From positions 62,001 through 126,000 of the forward strand of contig NZ_VFON01000002.1 in the NCBI RefSeq assembly GCF_006716085.1: DNA of 64,000 nt, written 5' to 3'. Origin of the DNA: Leucobacter komagatae. Its GTDB lineage: Bacteria > Actinomycetota > Actinomycetes > Actinomycetales > Microbacteriaceae. Numbering within the stretch: the stretch's first letter is position 1; the number at the start of each line of letters is the position of its first letter. The notes below the pieces were generated by a model, which saw only the letters and a program-made list of their open reading frames with translations, did not search any database and was not told the origin of the DNA. The position numbers and the translations under genes were made by a program. Shown here one piece after another: positions 41,045 through 50,819 of the stretch.

Positions 41045-42487
41045 GTGGCCGCCCCGGAAGCACTCAAGCGGGGGCTGACCTCCCGCCACATCCGTTGGAT
41101 GGCGCTCGGTTCGGCGATCGGCACCGGCCTGTTTATGGGCTCCGCCGGCGCGATCCAGGCCGCTGGCCCGGCCGTGCTGCTCGCGTACATCATCGGCGGC
41201 GCCGCCGTGTTCATGGTGATGCGCGCACTCGGCGAGATGGCCGTGCGGCACCCGGTCTCGGGCTCGTTCGCCCAGTACGCGTCGCGCTACATCGGCCCAT
41301 TCGCAGGGTTCCTCGCGGGCTGGACGTACACGTTCGAAATGTTTGTCGTCGCCCTCGCTGACGTCACCGCGTTCGGGCTGTACATGGGGTTCTGGTTCCC
41401 CGACGTTGAGCGCTGGATCTGGGTGCTCGCCGTCGTCTTCTTCATCGCGGCAATCAACCTCATCAGCGTGAAGGTCTTCGGCGAACTCGAGTTTTGGTTC
41501 TCGCTCATCAAGATTACGGCGATCGTGCTCATGATCGTCGGCGGCATCGCCATCATCGTCTTCGGGCTCGGAAACCAGAGCGAGGGCGCGGCCGGGATCC
41601 ACAACCTCGTATCGCACGGCGGCTTCATGCCGAACGGGCTCTGGGGCCTCCTCGCCTCGTTCACCGTCGTCATGTTCGCGTTCGGCGGCATCGAGGTCAT
41701 CGGCATCACCGCCGGCGAGGCGCAGAACCCGAAGAAGGTCATTCCGCAGGCGATCAACTCGGTGCCCATGCGCATCCTGCTGTTCTACGTGCTCACCCTC
41801 GGCGTCATCATGAGCCTGCAGCCCTGGACCACGATCGACGGGAAGTCGAGCCCGTTCGTGTCAATCTTCGAGTCGCTGGGGCTCTCGGGCGCCGCGCACG
41901 TTCTCAACGTCGTCGTCATCACCGCGGCGCTGTCGGCGATCAACGCAGACATTTTCGGGGCGGGGCGCATGCTGCGTGGACTTGCAGAGCAGGGCCAGGC
42001 ACCCAAGCAGTTCATGAAACTCACCAAGAGTGGGGTGCCCTGGCTCACGGTTGTGACGATGGTTGCAGCCCTCCTCCTCGGTGTCGTGCTCAACGCGATA
42101 TTCCCCGACCAAATCTTCTTCTTCATCGCGGCGCTTGCTACGTTTGCGACGGTGCTGGTGTGGCTCATGATCCTCATCGCGCACGTGCGCATGAAGCGCG
42201 AGATTGCCCGCGAGTCTCGGCTGCCGAGCGAGTTCCCGGTGCCGCTCTGGCCGGGCGCTTCGTACGCGGCGATCGCGTTCATCCTGTTCGTCATCGTGAT
42301 GATCGGTCTCGTGCCCGACTCGCGGCCCGCGATCTTTGTCGGGGCTGTGTGGGTTGTGCTGCTCGCGCTGAGCTATCGGTTCTTCGTGAAAGACGCGGGC
42401 AAACGGCGGTACGAGCTCGTCGACGAGACCGGCGCTATCGAGGTGCAGGTGGAGCCCGCTCGGCCCAAGCGCCGGCGCGTGCGGTAG
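41045..42487 (+). CDS. AAT-family amino acid permease, probably histidine uptake (480 aa)
   Basis: Starts with the AAT/GABA-permease signature [30 protein letters not shown] and continues with [21 protein letters not shown], about 12 membrane helices and a charged C-terminal tail. GTG 41045 lies 2 bp after hutG with GGGAGGG upstream, so it is made with HutG. This placement makes histidine (HutT-like) the best substrate guess. ProY/RocE-type permeases have the same motifs, so specificity is inferred. The stop is followed by GGTCTGGGCC-like low-complexity DNA and a large hairpin. Confidence 0.9.
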   Translation: MAAPEALKRGLTSRHIRWMALGSAIGTGLFMGSAGAIQAAGPAVLLAYIIGGAAVFMVMRALGEMAVRHPVSGSFAQYASRYIGPFAGFLAGWTYTFEMFVVALADVTAFGLYMGFWFPDVERWIWVLAVVFFIAAINLISVKVFGELEFWFSLIKITAIVLMIVGGIAIIVFGLGNQSEGAAGIHNLVSHGGFMPNGLWGLLASFTVVMFAFGGIEVIGITAGEAQNPKKVIPQAINSVPMRILLFYVLTLGVIMSLQPWTTIDGKSSPFVSIFESLGLSGAAHVLNVVVITAALSAINADIFGAGRMLRGLAEQGQAPKQFMKLTKSGVPWLTVVTMVAALLLGVVLNAIFPDQIFFFIAALATFATVLVWLMILIAHVRMKREIARESRLPSEFPVPLWPGASYAAIAFILFVIVMIGLVPDSRPAIFVGAVWVVLLALSYRFFVKDAGKRRYELVDETGAIEVQVEPARPKRRRVR

Positions 42488-42565
42488 GCCGGGGTTGAGT
42501 CTGGGGCCGTGGTTGGGTCTGGGCCTGGGCCTGGGTTCGTGCCTAGGCTCAGCTCTGGTCTCCCA

Positions 42566-42631
42566 CAAACTTTCTCTCCGGTTTGACGTAGTTCACGGCA
42601 CCCCAACTACGTCAAACCGAAGAGAAAGTTG
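42566..42631. repeat. Large intergenic hairpin C (about 27-bp stem)
   Basis: Arms 42566-42593 and 42605-42631 pair with one extra A and one mismatch around an 11-nt loop (CACGGCACCCC). It lies between convergent permease and ung genes and could end both transcripts. It lacks the ATTTGAG-20 nt-GGGG layout of copies A, B and D, so I keep it separate. Confidence 0.75.
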
Positions 42632-42661
42632 CACTGGGCGGGGCGCCCCGGCACAAACCGC

Positions 42662-43516
42662 TCAGTTCAAGGCGCCCCAGTCAATCGGAGAGGCCCCCTG
42701 CGCCTCGAGCAGCTCATTCGTGCGGCTGAACGGTCGTGACCCGAAGAACCCACGCGAGGCCGAGAGCGGCGACGGGTGCGCGCTCTCAACGATCGGGGTA
42801 TCCCCGAGCAGCGGTGCGAGGCCACGGGCGTCTGCGCCCCAGAGGATTGCGACCAGCGGGCCGCCCCTGGCGACGAGCGCCCGGATCGCGAGCTCAGTCA
42901 CGTGTTCCCAGCCCTTACGGCGGTGCGAGCCAGCGTCACCGGCGCGCACCGTCAGCACGCGGTTGAGCAGCAGCACCCCGGCGTCGGCCCAGGCCGAAAG
43001 GTCGCCGTGCTGTCCGACCGCGGCGTGGCCGGGCGAGCCCGCCGAGCCCGCCGAGCCCGCGGGCACCGCCCAGAAATCCTCCGCCCACGAGGTGGACGAC
43101 GCCTCGGGCAGGGCTTCGCCGCCAGGCCCGGGCGCTCCGCCACTAGACCCGGGCGCACCGACCGACCCCAGGTCCTCCTCAAGCTCCCGGAAGATGTTCT
43201 TGAGGCTGCGTGGCAGAGGCCGCACGTCGCGGGCCGTCGAGAACGACAGCCCGACGGCGTGGCCGGGGGTGGGGTATGGATCCTGTCCGACAATGAGCAC
43301 CCGCACCTCCGCGAGCGGCCGCGCGAACGCCCGAAACACGTGATCAGCCGACGGCAGCACCTGCGCGCCCGCCGCCTCTTCGTCCGCGAGAAACGACGCG
43401 AGCTGAGCAAGCGTCGCGTCGAGCGTGCCGCCCGTGTCAGCTGCGGCGAGCGCGTCGCCCCAATCGGCGGCGACTCGCCCCGAAGAGACCAGTTCGCTGA
43501 GCGAGGTCGGGATCAC
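42662..43516 (-). CDS. ung: Uracil-DNA glycosylase, family 1 (284 aa)
   Basis: [21 protein letters not shown] is the water-activating loop (the Mycobacterium-type GQDPYP form), and [24 protein letters not shown] is the C-terminal Leu-loop. It removes uracil from DNA as the first step of base-excision repair. At 284 residues it is about 55 longer than usual. The extra length is a Gly/Ser/Ala/Pro-rich insertion near residues 118-170, between the loop and the core [11 protein letters not shown] motif. It is 5 bp downstream of the SDR gene, probably one transcript. Confidence 0.95.
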   Translation of the reverse strand: MIPTSLSELVSSGRVAADWGDALAAADTGGTLDATLAQLASFLADEEAAGAQVLPSADHVFRAFARPLAEVRVLIVGQDPYPTPGHAVGLSFSTARDVRPLPRSLKNIFRELEEDLGSVGAPGSSGGAPGPGGEALPEASSTSWAEDFWAVPAGSAGSAGSPGHAAVGQHGDLSAWADAGVLLLNRVLTVRAGDAGSHRRKGWEHVTELAIRALVARGGPLVAILWGADARGLAPLLGDTPIVESAHPSPLSASRGFFGSRPFSRTNELLEAQGASPIDWGALN

Positions 43517-43521
43517 GGCGG

Positions 43522-44328
43522 CTACTTCGCGGCGAGCGGGCCGCGGTGCACGTGGAAGACGCTCGACTGCGCGACGGGGCGCAGCACGATGAGGTCTTGG
43601 TTCACGTGGGGCGGCTGCTCGAACGCGCCGACGAGCACACGGGCGACGTCTTCGGCGGTGAGCGGCGTCACGTTCTCGTAGGGGGCCGAGGCCGCTGCCG
43701 CGTCACCGCGCAGCCGGTTCAGGGTGAACTCCTCGGTGTGCACGAGCCCGGGAGCGATCTCCATGACGCGGATCGGCTCGCCAGCGAGCTCAAGCCGCAG
43801 CACCTCGGTCACCGCGTGCGCCGCGTACTTCGCAGCGTTGTACCCTCCGCCCCCGGGGTACGAGGCGAGCCCTGCGGTCGAAGTGAGGTTCATGATCGAC
43901 GCCCAGCCGTGACCGGCGTCGACCCCGGCGCCCGACTCAGCCGATGCCGCAGACGTGATCGCCTCGCGCAGCACCGGCAGGAGCGCAGCAGTCACGTTTC
44001 GCAGCCCGATGACGTTGACCTCGAACATGCGCCGCCAGTCGTCGTTGAGCGCCGTCTCGACCGACTCGGTGCCGAGCGCGCCGCCCGCGTTGTTCACGAG
44101 ACCCGAGGCGCCGCCAGTGGCGCGCACTTCCGCGGCCATCCGCGCAACGGCGGCTTCGTCGGTGACGTCGCACTGGATGACGTACGCCCCGGTCTCGGCG
44201 GCGAGCGCTCGGAGGCGGTCTTCCCGGCGCGCGACGGCGACCGTCTCGTACCCGAGTTCCGTGAATCGGCGCACGGTTGCCGCGCCAATGCCTGAGCTCG
44301 CTCCCGTTACGACTACTCGCTGCACCAT
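43522..44328 (-). CDS. Short-chain dehydrogenase/reductase (268 aa)
   Basis: Classical [21 protein letters not shown] (nucleotide-binding TGxxxGIG), NNAGGALG, and catalytic YNAAKYA (YxxxK) with the upstream Ser in MNLTSTAG. The basic residues after the second strand ([11 protein letters not shown]) suggest NADP(H). ATG 44328 has GGAGAG upstream; the same frame runs to 45798 but only because it overlaps metY antisense. It resembles the YdfG/serine-dehydrogenase type of SDR, but substrate is not assignable. Confidence 0.9.
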   Translation of the reverse strand: MVQRVVVTGASSGIGAATVRRFTELGYETVAVARREDRLRALAAETGAYVIQCDVTDEAAVARMAAEVRATGGASGLVNNAGGALGTESVETALNDDWRRMFEVNVIGLRNVTAALLPVLREAITSAASAESGAGVDAGHGWASIMNLTSTAGLASYPGGGGYNAAKYAAHAVTEVLRLELAGEPIRVMEIAPGLVHTEEFTLNRLRGDAAAASAPYENVTPLTAEDVARVLVGAFEQPPHVNQDLIVLRPVAQSSVFHVHRGPLAAK

Positions 44329-44360
44329 CGCTGTTCTCTCCGTCTCGTCGCCTGGACCTG

Positions 44361-44403
44361 TGTTGACCAGGGTGTGTTGACCAGGGTCTGTATTGACCAG
44401 GGT
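44361..44403 (+). repeat. Three copies of T(G/A)TTGACCAGGGT upstream of metY
   Basis: Copies at 44361-44373, 44375-44387 and 44391-44403 are separated by 1 and 3 nt. They contain TTGACC, -35-like, and lie about 150 nt before metY and 33 nt before the divergent SDR start. They could be repeated regulator sites. No SAM riboswitch signature was seen between here and metY. Confidence 0.6.
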
Positions 44404-44550
44404 CTGTGTGTTCATCGGTTGGCGCCCTCGCCCCCGTTCTACGTCGAGCCTAACGCGCAACATTACGGTTCGTGTCGCCCCCGATTGCGCGAAGGGCCCC
44501 GCCTTCCATACTCTCGATACAACACCACACCAAACTCTGGGGAGCACACA

Positions 44551-45870
44551 ATGACTGACAAGACCGCATGGGGTTTTGAAACCAAGCAGATTCACGCAGG
44601 CCAGGAGCCCGACCCAACGACGGGTTCGCGCGCACTGCCCATCCACCAGACCACCGCGTTCGTCTTCGACAGCACCGAGCAGGCGGCAAACCGCTTCGCG
44701 CTCGCCGAGTTCGGCCCGATCTACACGCGCATCACGAACCCGACGCAGGCAGTCGCCGAGGACCGCATTGCTGCGCTCGAGGGTGGCACCGCCGCGCTGC
44801 TCCTTTCGAGCGGCCAGGCAGCCTCGACCTTCGCCGTGCTGAACATCGCGAACGCGGGCGACCACATCGTCTCGTCGGCAGCGATCTACGGCGGCACCTA
44901 CAACCTGTTCAAGTACTCGCTCGCGAAGCTCGGCATCGAGGTCACGTTCGTTGAGGATCAGGATGATCCCGCCGAGTGGCAGCGCGCCGTGCGCCCGAAC
45001 ACCAAGCTGTTCTTCGCCGAGTCGATCGCGAACCCCCGCACGAAGATTCTCGACATCCGCGCCGTCGCGGACGTCGCCCACGAGAACCACCTCCCGCTCA
45101 TCGTCGACAACACCGTCGCGAGCCCCTTCCTCATCCGCCCGCTCGAGCACGGCGCCGACGTGGTGCTGCACTCGGTCACGAAGTTCCTCGGCGGCCACGG
45201 AACGACCCTCGGCGGCGCAATTGTCGACGGCGGCTCGTTCGCCTGGTCGGAGAACGTCGACAAGTTCCCGGGCCTCACCGAGCCCGACCCCTCTTACAAC
45301 GGCGTGAGCTACACCGGCGCGGTTGGCGACGCGATTGCGTTCGTCATCAAGGCGCGCGTGCAGCTGCTTCGCGACCTCGGCTCGGCGATCGCGCCGCAGA
45401 GCGCCTGGCAGCTGCTGCAGGGCGTCGAGACCCTCTCGCTGCGCATGGAGCGCCACACGCAGAACGCCCAGAACGTCGCCGAATGGCTCGACTCGCACAG
45501 CGATGTCGCCTCGGTGTACTACGCAGGCCTCCCCACCGACCCGAGCTACGCTGCGGCGAACGTCTACGCCCCGAAGGGTGTCGGGGCTGTGCTCTCGTTC
45601 GAGCTCAAGGGCGGCGTTGAGGCTGGCAAGGCCTTCGTCAACAGCCTGCAGCTGTTCAGCCACGTCGCAAACATTGGCGACGTGCGCTCGCTCGTCATCC
45701 ACCCCGCCTCGACGACGCACTCGCAGCTCACGCCCGAGCAGCAGCTGTCGGGCGGCGTGACCCCCGGCCTCGTGCGCCTCTCGGTCGGGCTCGAGCACAT
45801 CGACGACATCAAGGCTGACCTTGAGGTCGGCTTCGCGGCAGCGCGCGAGGTCGTCGCGGCCGCCGCATAG
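44551..45870 (+). CDS. metY: O-acetylhomoserine sulfhydrylase (439 aa)
   Basis: A Cys/Met-metabolism PLP enzyme with the PLP lysine K211 in LHSVTKFLGGHGT, plus GFETKQIHAGQEPDPTTGSRA and YTRITNPTQ near the N-terminus. The inserted PLYRNGVSYTG-like loop (DPSYNGVSYTG) marks MetY rather than MetB/MetC. It joins O-acetylhomoserine and sulfide to homocysteine, using the product of MetX encoded next. ATG 44551 with GGGGAG is chosen; the frame opens at 44374. A strong terminator lies right after it, so metX may have its own promoter. Confidence 0.95.
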   Translation: MTDKTAWGFETKQIHAGQEPDPTTGSRALPIHQTTAFVFDSTEQAANRFALAEFGPIYTRITNPTQAVAEDRIAALEGGTAALLLSSGQAASTFAVLNIANAGDHIVSSAAIYGGTYNLFKYSLAKLGIEVTFVEDQDDPAEWQRAVRPNTKLFFAESIANPRTKILDIRAVADVAHENHLPLIVDNTVASPFLIRPLEHGADVVLHSVTKFLGGHGTTLGGAIVDGGSFAWSENVDKFPGLTEPDPSYNGVSYTGAVGDAIAFVIKARVQLLRDLGSAIAPQSAWQLLQGVETLSLRMERHTQNAQNVAEWLDSHSDVASVYYAGLPTDPSYAAANVYAPKGVGAVLSFELKGGVEAGKAFVNSLQLFSHVANIGDVRSLVIHPASTTHSQLTPEQQLSGGVTPGLVRLSVGLEHIDDIKADLEVGFAAAREVVAAAA

Positions 45871-45889
45871 TTCGGCTCGTGGTGGTGTG

Positions 45890-45928
45890 AAGCGCCGCCT
45901 GCTCCGGGGTTCCGGGCAGGCGGCGCTT
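45890..45928 (+). terminator. Rho-independent terminator after metY
   Basis: AAGCGCCGCCTG (45890-45901) pairs with CAGGCGGCGCTT (45917-45928), closed by CCGG-GGTT-CCGG, and followed by TTTA. Its tip (TCCGGGGTTCCGGG) resembles the hut palindromes by chance or shared hairpin design. Confidence 0.85.
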
Positions 45929-45995
45929 TACGTTGTGAGCGTTGCCCGCGTAACAATCGCGCGCGACGAGCGGAAGCAGGCCACAATAGGGAGTT

Positions 45996-47201
45996 ATGGA
46001 TTGGCAGACCCCCGAGGACTCGTTCCCGACCGATTTCATCACCGACGCCCAGCTGCGCGCTCTCATGGGACGACCCCCGATCTCGGGTGGCTGGCGCGAC
46101 GGCGACCCCGTTGGGAACCGCCAGTTCATGCCCATCGGAACGCTCACCACGGAGGCCGGCGAAGAACTGCCCCACGTGCGCATCGCGTACGAGACGTTTG
46201 GTGAGCTGAATGAGGCACGCGACAACGCGATCCTCGTCTTTCACGCGCTGACGGGTGACAGCCACCTCGTGGGTTCCGCGACCGCTGGCCACCCGACCGA
46301 CGGCTGGTGGAGCGAGATCGTCGGCCCGGGCCGCCCGCTCGACACCGATACCTATTGCATCATCGCGCCCAACGTGCTCGGCGGCTGCCAGGGCACGACG
46401 GGCCCGGGTTCGCTCGCGCAGGATCACCGCGAGTGGGGTGCGCGGTTCCCTTTCCTCACGATCAGGGATCAGGTGAGCGCGGTCGCCCGCTTCGCAGACG
46501 AGCTCGGGATCGGCCGCTTCGCGGCGGTCATCGGAGGCTCGATGGGGGGCATGCACGCCCTCGAGTGGGGCATCATGCACCGCGATCGCACTGCCCGCCT
46601 CGCGGTGATCGCGGCTCCCCCGGTCACGACCGCAGACCAGATCGGGTTGAACCTCGTGCAGCTCGAGGCGATCCGCTCCGACCCGTCGTACCACGGCGGC
46701 GACTACTACGACGCCCCCGACGGCATCGGCCCGCACCACGGCCTCGCGACCGCGCGCCGGCTCGCGCTCTTGAACTACCGCAGCAATACCGAGCTCGACG
46801 AGCGCTTCGGGAGGTCGTGGCAGTCGGCCGTGAGCCCGCTCGGTGGCGGCGGCAGGTTCGCCGTTGAGTCGTACCTCGATTTCCACGGCAACAAGTTCAC
46901 GCGCCGGTTTGACGCGAACAGCTACGTCACGCTCGTGCAGGCCATGAACTCGCACGACGTTGGCCGTGGCCGCGGCGGCGTGCGAGCTGCGCTGCAGACG
47001 CTCGATCTGCCGCTGCTCGTGCTCGGCATTCCGAGCGACAGGCTGTTCACGATCGATGGCCAAGACGAGATCGCCCGCCACTCGCCAGGAAGCCTCGACG
47101 GCACTGCCGCAACTCGTATCGATTCGCCGTACGGGCACGACTCGTTCCTCATCGAATTCGAGATGGTTGGGGCGCAGCTCACACGCCTGCTCGCACTGTA
47201 G
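45996..47201 (+). CDS. metX: Homoserine O-acetyltransferase (401 aa)
   Basis: Alpha/beta-hydrolase-fold acyltransferase. VFHALTGDSHLVG is the conserved early loop; the nucleophile is Ser182 in IGGSMGGMHALEW, Asp is in GIPSDRLFT, and the catalytic His is in YGHDSFLIE. It makes O-acetylhomoserine from homoserine and acetyl-CoA for MetY. GGGAG lies only 2 nt before ATG 45996, so translation may depend on a near-leaderless transcript. Together with metY it provides the direct sulfhydrylation route to methionine. Confidence 0.95.
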   Translation: MDWQTPEDSFPTDFITDAQLRALMGRPPISGGWRDGDPVGNRQFMPIGTLTTEAGEELPHVRIAYETFGELNEARDNAILVFHALTGDSHLVGSATAGHPTDGWWSEIVGPGRPLDTDTYCIIAPNVLGGCQGTTGPGSLAQDHREWGARFPFLTIRDQVSAVARFADELGIGRFAAVIGGSMGGMHALEWGIMHRDRTARLAVIAAPPVTTADQIGLNLVQLEAIRSDPSYHGGDYYDAPDGIGPHHGLATARRLALLNYRSNTELDERFGRSWQSAVSPLGGGGRFAVESYLDFHGNKFTRRFDANSYVTLVQAMNSHDVGRGRGGVRAALQTLDLPLLVLGIPSDRLFTIDGQDEIARHSPGSLDGTAATRIDSPYGHDSFLIEFEMVGAQLTRLLAL

Positions 47202-47373
47202 TTTCTGGCAGCAAGCCGTGCCTTCGCGATGCCTTTGGCCGCATCACAGAACGCCTCTGCATCGGCTTGGTCACGACAACCTGAAAAAGCCCTCATAAGC
47301 GCCTGGGGCTGTTGCTTTGTGTGCTAACTTTCAAATTCATCCTGGCACCGTTCTACAACTGAATGAGGTTTTC

Positions 47374-48417
47374 ATGCCCAGCAGAGCTCACAAGGCGCTC
47401 CTCCCCGTCGTCGCTATGGCAGCCGCGGCCGTGCTCACGCTTTCCGGCTGCTCTGGCAAGGCCGACGACAAGGCCCCGTCGTACGAAGACGGCCCGCTCT
47501 CCAAGTACTTTGCGGCTATCGACGGCGGCGGCGAGATCACCGACGAGATCTTCCAGGAGCAGCAGCGTGAGATTGAAGAGCTCGTCGCGGTCTGCATGCA
47601 GAAGGAGGGCTTCGAGTACAAGCCCGATACCCAGAACTATGGTTCGATCATGTCGAGCGACGACGAGGACGGCCCGCAGTGGGGCTCGAAGGAGTTCGCT
47701 GAGCAGTACGGCTACGGCTTCATGGACAGCCCGGGCATGACGAGCGCCGAGGAAGACACGCAGGAGTACGTCGACCCGAACGGTGATTACCTGGCCACCC
47801 TCTCCGAGTCTGAGCAGAACGCATTCTACGAGACGCTGTACGGCGCAGGCCCGACCGAAGAGCAGATGGCCGAGATGGAAGAAGGCGGCAGCTACACGAG
47901 CGACTGGACGCAGGAGGGCTGCCAGGGCGCTGCCCGCCACGAGGTCGGCCAGAAGCAGGGTGGCACCCAGGCGGCTTACGAAGACCCCGAGTTCGCAGAC
48001 CTCTTCACCGCGATGCAAGACATCTGGAACACCGAGAACAACGAAGAGATGGCGAAGCTCGACAGCGACTGGGCGAGCTGCATGGCAGACTCGGGCTACC
48101 CTGACTTCACCACGGTCAACGACGCCCAGATGTCGATCATGGAAGCAAGCAACGAACTTTACGGCGGTGGTGGCGAGTACGTCGAAGGCGAGGAACCGAA
48201 GGAGCCTTCGAAGAAGGAGCTCGACGCGCTGAAGAAGCGCGAGATCGAGCTCGCGGTTGCCGATTACGACTGCAAGAAGAAGATCGGCTACGACGAGAAG
48301 CAGATCAAGGTCATGCACGAGATCGAGCAGAATTTCGTCGACGAAAATAAGGCGCAGCTCGACGCGATGCTTGCCAAGTACCAGACGAAGGCCGGCGCAA
48401 AGACTGAGGGGAAGTAA
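47374..48417 (+). CDS. Acidic surface lipoprotein of unknown function (347 aa)
   Basis: A signal peptide with lipobox LSGC (Cys26) predicts membrane anchoring. The mature protein is rich in Glu/Asp and holds repeated motifs of the kind CMxxxGF/Y: VAVCMQKEGFEYK and WASCMADSGYPDF. Two other Cys (EGCQGAA and YDCKKK) may pair in disulfides. ATG 47374 with GAGG is chosen over 47317. The next gene starts 3 bp after its stop. Such Cys-Met lipoproteins occur beside adaptor/ABC exporters in related bacteria, but I recognise no biochemical function. Confidence 0.75.
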   Translation: MPSRAHKALLPVVAMAAAAVLTLSGCSGKADDKAPSYEDGPLSKYFAAIDGGGEITDEIFQEQQREIEELVAVCMQKEGFEYKPDTQNYGSIMSSDDEDGPQWGSKEFAEQYGYGFMDSPGMTSAEEDTQEYVDPNGDYLATLSESEQNAFYETLYGAGPTEEQMAEMEEGGSYTSDWTQEGCQGAARHEVGQKQGGTQAAYEDPEFADLFTAMQDIWNTENNEEMAKLDSDWASCMADSGYPDFTTVNDAQMSIMEASNELYGGGGEYVEGEEPKEPSKKELDALKKREIELAVADYDCKKKIGYDEKQIKVMHEIEQNFVDENKAQLDAMLAKYQTKAGAKTEGK

Positions 48418-48420
48418 CCC

Positions 48421-49998
48421 GTGGTATTCAAGAGGCGTCGCCAGGGAGGCGACGCCTCCGAATCAGGGCTGCCCGAAGGCACCGATGCTGAGGCAACAAC
48501 GCCCCTTGATCTGGGCGACGAGGGAGACACTGTTCGGGCCGACACTGCGGAAGCCGACGCCGGAGCGGATGCTGGCTCTGACTCCGACGCGAAGAAGCCG
48601 AAGACCAAGCAGCCGTGGACGGGCAAGCGTCTCATCGGGCTCATCGCGGCGGTCGCGGTTGCCTCGCTGCTCCTTGGCGTGCTCGTCATGCAGTTCATCG
48701 TTTCCCCGGCGACACTCGCCGCACGCACGGACGCACCGAAACCCGGCCCGATCACCGCGCCGATCGAGAACCGCGTGATTGAGAACACCGTTGTGCTGCG
48801 CGGCGAGGTCGCCTACGCTGACTCCGTCGCCGTCGCGATCGACGCCGCTGGCGGCGAATCGAAGGCCGTCGTTACGGGCCAGGTGCCCGCGGTTGGAGCT
48901 GTCTTCAACGCGGGTAACGTCGCGCTTGAGGTCGCTGGCCGTCCCGTCATCGTGCTGCCCGGCGAGCTTCCCGCCTACCGCAGCCTGAGCATTGGCATGC
49001 GCGGCCCCGACGTCACGCAGCTCAAGCAGGCGCTTTCCGCGCTCGGCTACGCGAGCGGCGACCTCAACACCGACACCTTTGACTGGGACACTGCGGCGGG
49101 CCTCGGCGCGCTCTACGAACAGCTCGGATACTCGGCGGCGACCGGGGGCGAGGCTTCACGTGACCAGCTCAAGAGCGCAGAGCGCGCACTTCGCGATGCA
49201 AACGTGGCCGCAGCGCAGGCTCAGGCCGCGCTCGACCAGGCGCGCGAAGCGAAGGCTCCGAACACGACGAGTGAGCAGGCCGCGGTGAACGCAGCGTGGG
49301 AGGGCGTGAACGACGCGCAAGAGTCCCTCGGTGAGGCGCAGGCTGCCGTGCTGCCGACGCTCCCCGCAGGTGAGGCGCTTTTCCTCGCCGGGCTCCCCCG
49401 ACGCGTCGACGAGGTCACCGTGAAGCGCGGCGACGTGCTCTCGGGCTCGCCCATGAGCGTCTCGGGCGCGACACTGTCGATCAGCGGTACCGTGTCGAAG
49501 CAAGACGCTGACCTGCTCTCTGAGGGACTCGTGGCCGAGTTTGCGGCGCCTGACGGCACCGCGCTCACCGCGAAGGTGAAGGCTGTGAAGGCACCCAAGT
49601 CAGGCGGGTCGGAGGGCGGCGAAGGTGGCGGAGGCAGCGGCGGTGGCAGCGGCGGTGGCAGCGGTGGCGGCGACGCCGGCGCCGCTCGCTACACAGTCGA
49701 ACTTGAGCCCGTTGACCTATCGGGCGAACAGATCGACGCGCTGCGCGGCACGAACGTTCGCCTCCGCATCCCCGTCGCGTCGACCGACGGTGAGGTCATC
49801 GCAGTGCCGATCGCCGCACTGTCAGCGGGTTCTGGTGGTGAGGATCGCGTCGAGCTGCTGGTCAACATGCGCGACGGGCACAACGCCGAGACCGAGACGA
49901 TCACTGTCGAAGCGGGCCTCGCGGCCGACGGCTTCGTCGAGATCACGAGCGATGATGAGCGTATCGCCGCGGGTGCGAAGGTCGTGGTCGGCAGGTGA
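48421..49998 (+). CDS. Membrane-fusion-type adaptor with peptidoglycan-binding domain (525 aa)
   Basis: A charged cytoplasmic tail (residues 1-~65) leads into one membrane helix (~68-90), so most of the protein is outside. Residues ~185-240 contain a PG_binding_1-like repeat (GMRGPDVTQLKQALSALGYASGD). Next is a coiled coil rich in Ala/Gln (~240-305), a lipoyl/beta-barrel-like region, and a GGGSGGG linker near 400-415. This is the plan of MacA/HlyD adaptors modified for a Gram-positive wall. GTG 48421 follows the lipoprotein by 3 bp; its stop overlaps the ATPase start by 4 bp. It probably couples the exporter to the cell wall. Confidence 0.82.
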   Translation: MVFKRRRQGGDASESGLPEGTDAEATTPLDLGDEGDTVRADTAEADAGADAGSDSDAKKPKTKQPWTGKRLIGLIAAVAVASLLLGVLVMQFIVSPATLAARTDAPKPGPITAPIENRVIENTVVLRGEVAYADSVAVAIDAAGGESKAVVTGQVPAVGAVFNAGNVALEVAGRPVIVLPGELPAYRSLSIGMRGPDVTQLKQALSALGYASGDLNTDTFDWDTAAGLGALYEQLGYSAATGGEASRDQLKSAERALRDANVAAAQAQAALDQAREAKAPNTTSEQAAVNAAWEGVNDAQESLGEAQAAVLPTLPAGEALFLAGLPRRVDEVTVKRGDVLSGSPMSVSGATLSISGTVSKQDADLLSEGLVAEFAAPDGTALTAKVKAVKAPKSGGSEGGEGGGGSGGGSGGGSGGGDAGAARYTVELEPVDLSGEQIDALRGTNVRLRIPVASTDGEVIAVPIAALSAGSGGEDRVELLVNMRDGHNAETETITVEAGLAADGFVEITSDDERIAAGAKVVVGR

Positions 49999-50819
49999 GT
50001 GCGGTCGACGAGCTCTTCAGGGACCACACCGGCCTTGAGGACGACGCGGAGGGTACCCGCGCAGCGGACGCCACGGACGAGGAGGAAACTGAGGCCGGGC
50101 CAGAGGAAGCGCCCTCTGGCCGCGGCTTCGGCGACCCCCTCTACTCGGGGCCCATCGCTCAGCTCTCGGGTGTCACCCGGTTCTTCCCTGGTCCCCCGCC
50201 AGTGAACGCGCTGCGCGGCATCGACCTGACCGTCGACCGCGGCGACTACCTCGCGATCATCGGCCCATCGGGTTCGGGTAAGTCGACCATGCTCAATACG
50301 CTCGGGCTGCTCGACCGCCCGAGCACCGGCACTTTCCTCTTCGAGGGCATCGACGTCGCTGAGTTGAGCGAGGACGAGAGGGCGAGCCTGCGGGCACGCG
50401 CCATCGGCTTTGTCTTCCAGTCGTTTCATCTCATGCCGACGCGCACAGTGCTCGAGAACGTCATGCTGGCTGGCACGTACGCAGGCCTCTCGCGGGAGGA
50501 GCGCGAGCCGCTCGCTCGCCGGGCTCTTGAGCGCGTTGGGCTCGCGCACCGCATCGACTTCACACCGAACACGCTCTCGGGCGGCGAGCGCCAGCGCGTC
50601 GCGATCGCTCGAGCGGTCTGCACGTCACCCCGGCTACTCCTCGCCGATGAGCCGACGGGCAACCTCGACCGCGCGAACTCGAAGGCGATCATGGGGCTCT
50701 TCGACGAGCTCTCCGCCGACGGCCTCACGATCGTGATGATCACACACGACGAGGCCGTTGCTCAGGCTGCCGGCCGCCGCGTGCGCATCAACGACGGAGA
50801 GCTGACGGTGATCGCGTGA
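49995..50819 (+). CDS. ABC exporter ATP-binding protein, MacB/LolD type (274 aa)
   Basis: One ABC domain: Walker A GPSGSGKST near residue 94, IGFVFQSFHLMPTRTVLENV, LSGGERQRVAIARA, Walker B LLLADEPTGNLD and switch His in ITHDEA. The FQSFHLMPxxT string is typical of LolD/MacB/FtsE-like ATPases. The ~45-residue N-terminal extension is acidic and unusual for the family. The gene overlaps both neighbours by 4 bp (GTGA), so adaptor, ATPase and permease are translationally coupled. Confidence 0.93.
   Translation: MSAVDELFRDHTGLEDDAEGTRAADATDEEETEAGPEEAPSGRGFGDPLYSGPIAQLSGVTRFFPGPPPVNALRGIDLTVDRGDYLAIIGPSGSGKSTMLNTLGLLDRPSTGTFLFEGIDVAELSEDERASLRARAIGFVFQSFHLMPTRTVLENVMLAGTYAGLSREEREPLARRALERVGLAHRIDFTPNTLSGGERQRVAIARAVCTSPRLLLADEPTGNLDRANSKAIMGLFDELSADGLTIVMITHDEAVAQAAGRRVRINDGELTVIA

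Noticed and set aside
44404..44550. SAM riboswitch upstream of metY
   Set aside because: Expected by analogy with other Actinobacteria, but I could not find the conserved paired core or GGUCA/UGACC-type closing elements.
43522..45798. 758-residue frame ending in the SDR protein
   Set aside because: Only the last 268 residues are SDR-like; the rest is antisense to metY. ATG 44328 with a ribosome site is the real start.
45564..47138. 524-residue frame on the - strand
   Set aside because: Antisense to metX, which has full motifs and a catalytic triad.
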